From Poindextera sp041691315 (GTDB lineage Bacteria; Pseudomonadota; Alphaproteobacteria; Caulobacterales; Caulobacteraceae): a stretch of DNA of 64,000 bases. Position 1 is the stretch's first letter. Every line of letters starts with the position of its first letter. The position numbers and the translations under genes were made by a program. Below the pieces are notes generated by a model that worked only from the letters and a program-made list of their open reading frames with translations, was not told the DNA's origin and did not search any database. Positions 33,075 to 40,897 of this stretch are shown here, in pieces. The DNA lies in NCBI GenBank assembly GCA_041691315.1, contig JBEPUW010000010.1, positions 36,686 through 100,685 of the forward strand. Direction: 5' to 3'.

Positions 33075-34346
33075 ATGAGCTACCTGCCCCCCGATCCTCC
33101 ACTGAATGGCCCTCCCTTGAATGGTCCACCGTTGGAGACCTCGCCGCGTGCGCCCAAGGCCTCGGCCGACAGCGTGCTGGCCGCCCCGCGCATCCCCGTC
33201 ACCCGCTGGAATCGCCGCTACCTGATGGCGGGCGCCGCGGTCCTCGCCGCCGTCGTCGGGGCGGCCTTCTGGGTCGGGTTCGGCGGCGCGGGAAAGGGCC
33301 CGGCGAAGAAGGCCGACTCTCAGGCCCAAACCGACGTCGGACCGTCTACCCCGTCCTTTTCCGACCGATACGCCAAGGGCTACGGCGACCCCGCCGTGCA
33401 GGCGATCGCCGCGCCGGGGACTGCGACCTTGCCGCCGGCCGGGACTCAGCCCGGGGCGGCAGGGGCGCCTGCGCAACCCCGCCCCGTGGATCCCGCCGTG
33501 CAGCAGGCCCAACAGCAGGCCGCGGCCGCGCGGACCAGTTCCCCGTTCTTCGCCGGCGCGGCCGTGGGGCCGCCGCCGAGCGAGGCCGCTGCACAGCCGG
33601 CGCCGTTGCCGGTCGGTTTCGCCCAGACAGGCGGCGCCCAGCTTCCGCCTGCCGCCGCCTCGCAGACGCCGGCGGCCGATGTGCAGCCTGCCAACGGACA
33701 GGGCGGCAAGCGGCAATTCGCGGACAACGCCAAGCTGGACGACTACCTGACCAAGCCCTTGCTCGGGCCCCAGAGCCCCTGGGAGGTGAAGGCCGGGACG
33801 GTGATCCCGGCGGCCCTTCTCACAGCGATCAACTCCGACCTGCCGGGCGAGATCATCGCCCAGGTCACCGAGCCCGTGTACGACCATATCACCGGCCGCA
33901 CCGTCCTGATCCCTCAGGGCTCGCGCCTGATCGGCCAGTACGACAGCCAGATCGCCTATGGCCAGGAACGCGCCTTGGTCGCCTGGAACCGGATCGTCAT
34001 GCCCAACGGGCGCTCGATCAATATCGGGTCGATGGAGGGCGCGGACCTCACCGGCGCCTCAGGTCTGCACGATCAAGTCGACGGCCACTTCTGGCAGCTC
34101 GCCCGCGGGATCTTGCTCTCGACGGTGTTCTCCGTCGGCGCCGCCTCCGCCCAGGACGCCTCGGCGCGGTCCTCCGGCAGCCTCGTGCTGAACAGCGCCG
34201 GCAGCGGCGTGTCCAACGAGGCCACCCAGGTTGGCCAACAGATCACCTCCCGAGACTTGGGCCGGCAACCGACGATCAAGGTCCGCGCCGGCTGGCCGCT
34301 CCGCGTGCTGGTCAACAAGGACATGATCCTGGCGCCCTACCCATAG
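33075..34346 (+). CDS. trbI: Mating-pair protein TrbI (VirB10-like)
   Basis: 423 aa: Pro-rich N-terminus, one membrane segment (YLMAGAAVLAAVVGAAFWVGF), Ala/Gln-rich periplasmic linker and C-terminal VirB10 domain (VIPAALLTAINSDLPG, LIPQGSRLIGQYDS, PLRVLVNKDMIL). Spans the envelope. Last canonical trb gene. Confidence 0.94.
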   Translation: MSYLPPDPPLNGPPLNGPPLETSPRAPKASADSVLAAPRIPVTRWNRRYLMAGAAVLAAVVGAAFWVGFGGAGKGPAKKADSQAQTDVGPSTPSFSDRYAKGYGDPAVQAIAAPGTATLPPAGTQPGAAGAPAQPRPVDPAVQQAQQQAAAARTSSPFFAGAAVGPPPSEAAAQPAPLPVGFAQTGGAQLPPAAASQTPAADVQPANGQGGKRQFADNAKLDDYLTKPLLGPQSPWEVKAGTVIPAALLTAINSDLPGEIIAQVTEPVYDHITGRTVLIPQGSRLIGQYDSQIAYGQERALVAWNRIVMPNGRSINIGSMEGADLTGASGLHDQVDGHFWQLARGILLSTVFSVGAASAQDASARSSGSLVLNSAGSGVSNEATQVGQQITSRDLGRQPTIKVRAGWPLRVLVNKDMILAPYP

Positions 34347-34354
34347 GGTGGCGC

Positions 34355-34669
34355 ATGGGCTCGGACGCGCCTTGCAAGCTGGGCCTCTTCCTCCCGGCCG
34401 TGCTGCACCAACGGATGGTGGACGCCAACCGCGACAGGCCCCGCGGCGCCCTGCAGGCCGCCTATGCGGCCGCCTTCGTGGCCCTGCTCGACGCCCTCGA
34501 TGGCGGCGCCGAGGTCGTGTTCGCGGCCGTGCGCGGCCCCAAGCGGCGGGTCACCATCCGCTTGAGCGCGGGGCTCTGTGAGCGGCTGCGCGGGCGCTCG
34601 GCCAGCCTCAATCTCAAGATCACCGACTTCGCCTGCGCGGCGATCGTCAGAAGCCTTTCCCAGACCTGA
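34355..34669 (+). CDS. Hypothetical protein after trbI
   Basis: 104 aa, soluble, 8 bases after trbI. It has a basic C-terminal half (VTIRLSAGLCERLRGRSASLNLKITDFACAAIV) that reads like a ribbon-helix-helix or CopG-type end, so it may be a small DNA-binding accessory factor; the call is weak. Confidence 0.55.
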   Translation: MGSDAPCKLGLFLPAVLHQRMVDANRDRPRGALQAAYAAAFVALLDALDGGAEVVFAAVRGPKRRVTIRLSAGLCERLRGRSASLNLKITDFACAAIVRSLSQT

Positions 34670-34680
34670 AGGAGACCGCC

Positions 34681-34953
34681 ATGGCCAAACCGCCGCCGCA
34701 ACTCGCCCTGCCCGAGATCGATCTCGAGGAAAAAGTGGTCGAGGTGAAGGTGCGCCTGAAGGGGCCGGCGGCGATCGAGCTGGCCGACTATCAGCGCGCC
34801 TACAGGGCGCTGAAGGGCAAGCCGGTCGAACTGGAGCCGATGGTGGCCGGCATGCTGCACGCCTTCATCGAGGCTGATCGAGGCTTCCAGGCGTGGCGAA
34901 AGGCCGACGCGTCGCCAAAGCCCGAGACAGGCGGCAAAGCGGACGGGAGCTGA
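34681..34953 (+). CDS. DUF2274 family protein
   Basis: 90 aa, with a ribosome binding site GAAGGAG. VEVKVRLKGPAAIELADYQRAYRAL and MVAGMLHAFIEADRGFQAWRK match the DUF2274 proteins that regularly close trb operons. Function unknown; the pattern resembles a ribbon-helix-helix protein. Confidence 0.8.
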   Translation: MAKPPPQLALPEIDLEEKVVEVKVRLKGPAAIELADYQRAYRALKGKPVELEPMVAGMLHAFIEADRGFQAWRKADASPKPETGGKADGS

Positions 34954-35162
34954 GTCGCGTGTCCACCCTCCGATTCTCGATTCGCGGCAATCCGATTCGG
35001 GCGCCCTAACAGGCGGTTATTTGAGGGTTTTTCGACGTTGGGCGGCGTTTCAACCCCCGCAGACTCATCCCAACATCCACCCTGCCGAATCGCGCGCGTG
35101 TGCGGACGATCGGCGAGCCCTAGCCGAGGTTCCGATGACTTAGCCGACGAGGCCTAAAACGG

Positions 35163-35194
35163 CGAAAGCCCCCGGCGGCAACCGGAGGCTTTCG
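35163..35194 (+). terminator. Terminator-like hairpin after the trb operon
   Basis: CGAAAGCC (35163-35170) pairs with GGCTTTCG (35187-35194), with an inner CCGG/CCGG. It is preceded by CCTAAAACGG, which recurs at the second copy (35470). No long T-run. The stretch 34954-35663 otherwise shows no gene. Confidence 0.55.
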
Positions 35195-35478
35195 AGAATT
35201 CTGATCTACCGCGTGTGGCGGGTTGATGGGGAAAAGCTAGGCGTCGTCGGATTCGTCGTCAAGACCCCAAACGCCTTTTCGCGGCCGATCGAGAGCCCTC
35301 TCGCCGCCCAGGCCTCGTCCAGCCCAAAGGACGACCGATGCCCTCACCTTGATGTTCGATCTCGCCTGACCGCGCGGCCTTGCCGGCGGTCGATCTGCGC
35401 CTCGCGGCGCGCACCCTGCCCGGCTTTGCCGGGCCTCCGAGGATCCACACCGTGACTTAAGACGAGACCCTAAAACGG

Positions 35479-35510
35479 CGAAAGCCCCCCGTTGGCGCGG
35501 GAGGCTCTCG
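35479..35510 (+). terminator. Second copy of the CGAAAGCC hairpin
   Basis: CGAAAGCC (35479-35486) pairs with GGCTCTCG (35503-35510) with one mismatch, preceded by the same CCTAAAACGG segment as the copy 316 bases upstream. Possibly a duplicated terminator isolating the repC gene. Confidence 0.5.
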
Positions 35511-35663
35511 GAAATCGCAGATGCCGTTGTGCTAGGCGGCGAAATAACTGGTCCAGGATAGGCGGCGTTGAAAAACCCGTCAAGGACCGGCAGGGACCCT
35601 TTTGTCCTGAATTTCAGCGATTTCAGCCCGTGGATCGGCTCGTCCCATCTTGAAGGGACCACC

Positions 35664-37067
35664 ATGCAGACCGCCCATTCCGAGGAATGGCGGCCCGGCT
35701 TCGCCAAGCGCGCGGACAACTTCTCTGAAGTGTGTGCGCAGGCGGATGGCTGGCGTTGGAGCCCGGGCGAATCCATCGCCCGCGTCGCCGGCGCCGTGCT
35801 GAAGGGCACGCCTACCTTGACCATCCCGCAGCGCATGACGCTGCTGCTCTATGTCGAGCACCTGAACCAGGACCGCCTGGAGGCGAACGTCGCCTGCGTC
35901 TGGCCGTCCACGGCCCTGATCGCCGACTACCTGGGCTGCAGCCAGAGTCAGGCCCGCGCCAATCGGCGCGCGTTGGAGGCCGCCGGCTACTTGGTGAGGG
36001 ACTACACCAAGGCCAATCGGCCGGCCGGGGTGGAGGCCTATGACCTGCGCCCGCTTATGGCGCGGCTGGGTGAGCTGGAGGGGGTGGACGACGCCATCCG
36101 CGAGGCGATGGAGGCCCGCAGGGCGAGTTATTCCGAGAACGTCGTGTTCCCGACGAGATATAGCGCCCAGGCGCCGGAATCTCGGCGCCTAGAACAGTCC
36201 CATAAGAACTTTAGTTCATCTGTACGAGAGAAGGACACGGCTACGCCGCGACATGAATACGTTTCGCGGCCCGCTGCGCGGCCCGGGAACACGGAAGACC
36301 GCAACAACTCGGGCTCACGCCAGCGGAGCGGCACCGACAGCGCCATTGGCTCTCCAGGGGGAGCCAGCGGCTTGGGTGGGGCCAGTCCTGACCCGACGGT
36401 GTACGCGGAAATGGTGCGCCAGGAGCTGAGGACCGCCGCCCTGGTGTGTCCACGTCTGGCTCCGCTGGTCACCCCTACCCTCCTCGCCAACCCCGACAGC
36501 GCCTCGCCAGAGGACCTCGCCCGGGTTTCGGCCGCGGCCCAGGAGTTCCTGCCGCAGCCGGAGCGGAACAACGATCAGACGGTCCTGTGGGGCTGGCGCA
36601 AGCACGGCATCCGCGTGCTGGTCATGCTGGCCATCGCCCTGGAGGACCCCGACGTTCGCAGCCCGTGCGGCTATTTCGGGAAGCTGACCGGCGCCAGCAA
36701 GGGCGCAGCCGACCTTCGGTTCAACCTCGGCCGGATACTGAAGGCGAAGGGGTCGATCCCGCCTCCGGATCTCGGTCCGGCGGCCGAGGCGGAGCCAGCG
36801 CCGTTGATGTTCTCACCCGGGATGGAGGACCATCCGTGGCCAGAGATCGCCGGCCACCTTCGCGCGCTGATCCGCGAAGGGGCTTGGGGGAGCTGGTTCG
36901 GCCGGGTCGGCTTCCACGGGATCGTCGATGGGGTGATGACCTTGTCGACACCGACCGGGATCGCCGCCGACCGAATCAAGCAGGACTACGTCCAGGCCGT
37001 CCTGATCGCGGCGCAGAAGGCCGACGTGTTCGTCGAGCGGGTGATCATCACGGTACGCAAACGATGA
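35664..37067 (+). CDS. repC: RepC-like replication protein with DnaA-N-like C-terminus
   Basis: 467 aa; ATG 35664 chosen for its binding site (TGAAGGGACC). The N-terminal winged-helix (RLEANVACVWPSTALIADYLGCSQSQARANRRALEAAGYLVRD) resembles alphaproteobacterial RepC initiators. A Ser/Arg-rich linker follows, and the last 60 residues (WGSWFGRVGFHGIVDGVMTL, then DRIKQDYVQAVLIA) resemble DnaA domain I. It may initiate replication or regulate it. A second initiator (RPA type) is present at 53141, so this may be a secondary or vestigial replicon. Confidence 0.75.
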   Translation: MQTAHSEEWRPGFAKRADNFSEVCAQADGWRWSPGESIARVAGAVLKGTPTLTIPQRMTLLLYVEHLNQDRLEANVACVWPSTALIADYLGCSQSQARANRRALEAAGYLVRDYTKANRPAGVEAYDLRPLMARLGELEGVDDAIREAMEARRASYSENVVFPTRYSAQAPESRRLEQSHKNFSSSVREKDTATPRHEYVSRPAARPGNTEDRNNSGSRQRSGTDSAIGSPGGASGLGGASPDPTVYAEMVRQELRTAALVCPRLAPLVTPTLLANPDSASPEDLARVSAAAQEFLPQPERNNDQTVLWGWRKHGIRVLVMLAIALEDPDVRSPCGYFGKLTGASKGAADLRFNLGRILKAKGSIPPPDLGPAAEAEPAPLMFSPGMEDHPWPEIAGHLRALIREGAWGSWFGRVGFHGIVDGVMTLSTPTGIAADRIKQDYVQAVLIAAQKADVFVERVIITVRKR

Positions 37068-37199
37068 TGGTCGCCAGCCCGCGCAGCTTCTTCTCGGCCC
37101 GGGTGATCTCCGGCGGCACAGGTGCCGACACCGCCGCTGGGGATCGACTTCAGACGCAAGACTTGGGATGGTCGGCGCTTGATCCAAGAAGGAGCGATG

Positions 37200-37907
37200 A
37201 TGGAAGACGACACCCGACAGGCGGTGCATGACTTGGCCGAGGCGCACTATGGCAAGTCGGATGAACCGCTGTACTTGGCGGGTGTCGGTCAGGCCCTGCG
37301 GGGCCAGAAGCTCTGGCCGATCGACGGCGAGGGTCGTTCCCTCAAGGACTGGCTGAAGGCCTTAGAGCCAGACATTCGCGTCATCCAGGACGAGACTAAG
37401 CCTGCGCGGGTCGCGATCGCCACGCCCGCCAAGGCGGAGCGTGTCGCGGGCATCATCCACGACCTTCGCAACGCCGAACTGGTCAACACCTTGGCCCGAC
37501 CGGTGCTGCTAGCCTTTTGCGTTCGCGGCGCCGAACAGGGTCCGGTCTTCCTGTCACGCCGTGCTCCGTTCAAATACACGTTGGTCGAGCCGCCGGACCC
37601 TCAGAACTACCATGTCATTCCGCCGGCGCTGCGGTTGCCAGGGCTGCACCTCATGACCAGCGCGAAGATGCCGGCGAGCGATGTCGCCCAACTCGGGGCC
37701 AACATCCAACGCTGGGCCGACGCCAACGCCGTCGCGCTCGCCTCCCTGACCCGCGAGGTGGCCGAGACAAACCGGCCGGTTGCGGAAGAGGTGGCCATCG
37801 GCACCATGTCGGCGCTCGACCGGCTGATCGCCGCCCAGCGGCCAGACCTGCGCACCCAGGTGGTCATCCCCGCCGACATCGCCGCGCTGCTCAGCCGGCA
37901 TAAATGA
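37200..37907 (+). CDS. Protein with OST-HTH/LOTUS-like N-terminus
   Basis: 235 aa from ATG 37200 (AAGGAG five bases upstream; an adjacent ATG at 37197 is possible). Residues about 17-75 (LYLAGVGQALRGQKLWPIDG, RSLKDWLKALEPDIRVIQD) fit the OST-HTH/LOTUS fold, usually an RNA-binding domain. The rest is unknown. The stop overlaps the next gene by ATGA, so the two are coupled. Confidence 0.6.
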   Translation: MEDDTRQAVHDLAEAHYGKSDEPLYLAGVGQALRGQKLWPIDGEGRSLKDWLKALEPDIRVIQDETKPARVAIATPAKAERVAGIIHDLRNAELVNTLARPVLLAFCVRGAEQGPVFLSRRAPFKYTLVEPPDPQNYHVIPPALRLPGLHLMTSAKMPASDVAQLGANIQRWADANAVALASLTREVAETNRPVAEEVAIGTMSALDRLIAAQRPDLRTQVVIPADIAALLSRHK

Positions 37908-38911
37908 GCGCTCGAAGACAACGCCGGCCTCAACCGCGCAAGGACCCGCGCGCGGCCATCGCCCCGACCGTCACCAAGGCCCTGGTGATCGTCGTCGGCG
38001 TGCCGCCGGCCCTGGTCGGCCAGGTCGAGGGCTGGGTCGAGACCGCGCTGGCCAAACCCGTGCGGGTCATTCCGATTGCGGCCTCGCCCGACGACAATAG
38101 GCCGTACCGAACGGCACAGATCGACCAGATTCTGTCGAATGTGGTCGAGTACGCGCAGCGCAAACGCCGGTCCGAAAAGCAGCCGGCGCCCGCCTCGATC
38201 CTCCTGCTTTATGTGCCAGGGGTGAACCAGGAGCCGCTACTGACCGCGTTCGACTTCTTCGTCTTTCCAGTCCCTTTGGCCACTCTCAGCGCCTTCCATG
38301 AGGGTCGGCAGCTGCGTCACGATCCCGAGGAGGTTTGCCGCGCCATCGACTCGGTGCTGACCCCCGGCTCGGCGGTCATGCAAACCTTCGACACGGTCCA
38401 GCAGCGCGTGACTGCCTTGGTCGATGCAGAAGCGCTGCAGCTACCGCCGATTAACTTCCACGTTGCGCGGGATCGGCCGATCGCCGAAGTCTTTCGGGCA
38501 ATCCGGCGCGGTGACCAGGCTTGGGACGCGGCGGTCGAGGGCCTGGAAGTCCAGGAGTTCGGCAACGCGCGAATCCCGCACCTGCACAAGGGTGCGAACC
38601 GGCGGGCCTTCCAGGATGGTCGGGGTCTCGTCTTCTTGGCCGCCCACCCCCTTGCCCGCCACGGCCCGGCCCGCGAAGCGCCCGAGGACGAAGACTTGGC
38701 CGAGACCGCCAGCGACCTGCTACGAGCCGCGTTCCGGTTCGGCTGCCCCCTTGGCAACGGTTTCCATCACGATGTTCAGCTTGAGGGGGACCGGAGGCTC
38801 GACGCGATCGTCTTTCAGTGCGCCCGAAAGGGGCCAAGACGATCCAAGCATACCTACGTCAACATCTACCCCAACGATGTTGTGCGGGGAAAAAAATTGG
38901 CCGCTCCCTAG
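37904..38911 (+). CDS. Hypothetical protein coupled to the LOTUS-like gene
   Basis: 335 aa. Basic N-terminus, then a normal globular protein with an NTPase-like beginning (TKALVIVVGVPPALVGQVEGWVE) but no P-loop. The C-terminal part contains GFHHDVQLEGDRRLDAIVFQCARKG, unknown to me. Translational overlap with the preceding gene suggests a two-component function. Confidence 0.6.
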   Translation: MSARRQRRPQPRKDPRAAIAPTVTKALVIVVGVPPALVGQVEGWVETALAKPVRVIPIAASPDDNRPYRTAQIDQILSNVVEYAQRKRRSEKQPAPASILLLYVPGVNQEPLLTAFDFFVFPVPLATLSAFHEGRQLRHDPEEVCRAIDSVLTPGSAVMQTFDTVQQRVTALVDAEALQLPPINFHVARDRPIAEVFRAIRRGDQAWDAAVEGLEVQEFGNARIPHLHKGANRRAFQDGRGLVFLAAHPLARHGPAREAPEDEDLAETASDLLRAAFRFGCPLGNGFHHDVQLEGDRRLDAIVFQCARKGPRRSKHTYVNIYPNDVVRGKKLAAP

Positions 38912-38997
38912 ATATCTAGGCCTGCGACCGCCTGATCTGATCACCCGTGACTATCCCCACTAATCGGTCAGAAAAGGGTTGGAACCCTGCTCTGCGA

Positions 38998-39014
38998 CGC
39001 TGGTTGAGCCAGCG
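38998..39014 (+). terminator. Hairpin in the 38912-39258 gap
   Basis: CGCTGG-TTGAG-CCAGCG, perfect 6-bp stem, no T-run. The rest of this 347-base stretch between the two convergent genes shows no ORF or RNA I can support. Confidence 0.35.
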
Positions 39015-39258
39015 AAGGGTCGTTGCCGACCGTCGATTTACGAGGCTTTCACCTCGGTGCTTTTCCTAGGCCGGAGCTTTCGGTCTGCGAGTGTGATCAT
39101 AGCTTTGCGCAATAGATCTGAGCCACAAATAGCGACTTGGCCCTTCTGAATCAACAACGCCGGGCAATTTGGCCGAAATCGACTCTGTTTGCGCCGAAGC
39201 TGGGCGAGTGAGCGGCTTCAGCGGGCCTCGCGCGAAGCCAGAGAGCACACGTCGGGGC

Positions 39259-39606
39259 TCACCCCTCGCCGCTATAGTCGCGCTCGGTCGAGATGGTGAT
39301 GGCGCCGCGGTAGCGCATGTCCTTCCAGATCGACTTGATGGCCAGGGTCGCCTCCTTGTAGGTGCGCGGCGTGTCGCTGTCGAAGCGGTTGACCAGGACC
39401 TCGCCGGACCGGCCGGCGAGACGCAGGCGGATGGTCCAAAGGCCGTCGAGTCCCTCCACCAAGCGGGCTTCGGTCACCACCCCGCCTTTATCCAGGAGCG
39501 CGTTCAGGACGCGAGTTCGCACGGCCCGCTCGCCGTCGGCCGAACGAATCCAGGCTTCGCCGGCCGACTCCTGTCCGTCGTCAGATGGAATTTTACGTCC
39601 TGCCAC
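39259..39606 (-). CDS. Small hypothetical protein
   Basis: About 115 aa from a GTG start (39606); a further GTG at 39633 is possible. The sequence has normal composition from AWIRSADGERAVRTRVLNALLDKGGVV to YKEATLAIKSIWKDMRYRG. Unknown family. It lies divergent from the Toprim gene, separated by about 300 bases that include the 23-bp palindrome. Confidence 0.5.
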   Translation of the reverse strand: MAGRKIPSDDGQESAGEAWIRSADGERAVRTRVLNALLDKGGVVTEARLVEGLDGLWTIRLRLAGRSGEVLVNRFDSDTPRTYKEATLAIKSIWKDMRYRGAITISTERDYSGEG

Positions 39607-39830
39607 AGTGTCTCGACGGCCCCCTTTGATCACAGCAGAGCTAACCTGAATCCCCAGCAAAGTCGCCGATGCAATATTGCTCTGCAGCGCGGGTGTTCGT
39701 TCGATAAGGGTCCGAGTATTCAAGGGGGTCAAGAGGGGTGAGCGCCCTCCCCCTGCGGCAAAGCCGACGGCGTCTTTGCCGACCCCCTCCAGCGGGGACA
39801 CCCCGCAACACCCCGGTTTGACTTCGCGGA

Positions 39831-39853
39831 GCAGTATTTTGGCGTAATACTGC
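39831..39853. promoter_or_regulatory. Operator-like palindrome, related to the trb and traF sites
   Basis: Arms GCAGTATT and AATACTGC around a TTGGCGT centre. On the reverse strand it shares GCAGTA and AAAATACTGC with the sites at 25329 and 58748, the same 23-bp length. Confidence 0.5.
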
Positions 39854-39870
39854 GCTACCCGGAGGTTAGA

Positions 39871-39889
39871 GGGAGGGACCGGGCGAGTG
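39871..39889 (+). repeat. Purine-rich leader motif, copy a
   Basis: GGGAGGGACCGGGCGAGTG, 22 bases before the start of the Toprim gene. One of five related leaders; this copy has the weakest hairpin. Confidence 0.45.
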
Positions 39890-39910
39890 AATCTTGGTGG
39901 AGGTTGAACC

Positions 39911-40867
39911 ATGTCCCTGCGCGCCATCGTCCAGACTCTCGGCGGCGACCTCTATGAGGGCGGCCGCCGCGCCAATGTGCCCGCGCCAGGTCACAGCGCC
40001 GCCGACCGTTCCGTCTCGCTGCTGCTCGAGGGCGATCGTGTCGTGGTCCACACCTTCGGCGATGGCGACTGGCGCGCCGTGCTCGACCAGTTGCGCGACC
40101 TGAACCTGATCGACGCCGCCAACGCGCCGCTGGACGGCCCCGGCGCGCGCCTGGTCGGCCGTCCTGTGCGCGAGCCGGCTTCGGCCCGTGAGCGGCTGGA
40201 GGCGGCGCTGGCCCTGTGGGACGACGGCAAGCCGCTGGGTCACACGCTGGCGGCCCGCTATTGCCGGCTTCGCGGCCTGACGCAGGCCCTGCCGGGGCTG
40301 CAGGCGCTTCGTCACCACGGCGAGGTCCCCGTCTCGGTCTATCGGCCAGGGCGCCTGCGCCGCCCGGCGCTGCTCGCCGGCATCCAGGCGGCGGACGGCC
40401 GCTATGTGGCGGTCGAGGTGACCTATCTGGCGCCCAATGGCCGCCGCGCCATCGACCTGAATCTGCCGCGCAAGACCGTCGGCGTCACCCCGCCGGGGTG
40501 CGCCGTGCGGATGGATCCCGCCGCCCCGGACATGCTGGTGGGCGAAGGCGTGTTCGCCACCCGCGCGGCCAGCGAATGGTTCGGCCTGCCGGGCTGGGCG
40601 CTACAGTCCACCCGCAACCTGCGCGCCTGGTCGGCGCCACAGGGGGTCCGCTCGGTGCTGATCGCTGGGGACCGGGGCAAGGACGGCGAAGCCTCGGCCG
40701 AGGTGCTGCGCGCCCACCTGGTCGAGACCGGCGTCGCGGCGCGGGTAGAGTTACCGCCGGCGCCGTGGCCGCAGTGGGACCAATGGTTGGGCCGGGAGGC
40801 GCGGCGCCCGACTGTGGGGGAAAGGGGAGAGGAAGGGACCGGGCGGGTGCGCCCAGGGGCAGGATGA
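39911..40867 (+). CDS. Toprim/DUF7146-domain protein
   Basis: 318 aa. The N-terminal segment is followed by a DUF7146-type region (SARERLEAALALWDDGKPL, TLAARYCRLRGL), then a Toprim-like domain with Glu in LVGEGVFATRAASEWFG and acidic GDRGKDGEASAEVL. This resembles plasmid primase/helicase-associated Toprim proteins without zinc finger, probably acting in DNA replication or priming after transfer. The last 20 residues run into the next leader motif. Confidence 0.8.
   Translation: MSLRAIVQTLGGDLYEGGRRANVPAPGHSAADRSVSLLLEGDRVVVHTFGDGDWRAVLDQLRDLNLIDAANAPLDGPGARLVGRPVREPASARERLEAALALWDDGKPLGHTLAARYCRLRGLTQALPGLQALRHHGEVPVSVYRPGRLRRPALLAGIQAADGRYVAVEVTYLAPNGRRAIDLNLPRKTVGVTPPGCAVRMDPAAPDMLVGEGVFATRAASEWFGLPGWALQSTRNLRAWSAPQGVRSVLIAGDRGKDGEASAEVLRAHLVETGVAARVELPPAPWPQWDQWLGREARRPTVGERGEEGTGRVRPGAG
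40830..40854 (+). repeat. Purine-rich leader motif with hairpin, copy b
   Basis: AGGAAGGGACCGGGCGGGTG followed by hairpin GGGCG-GGTG-CGCCC (40841-40854), 44 bases before the ParB-like gene. Confidence 0.5.
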
Positions 40868-40897
40868 CCCTCGCCCAGGCGCTGGAGCCTGACCCCG

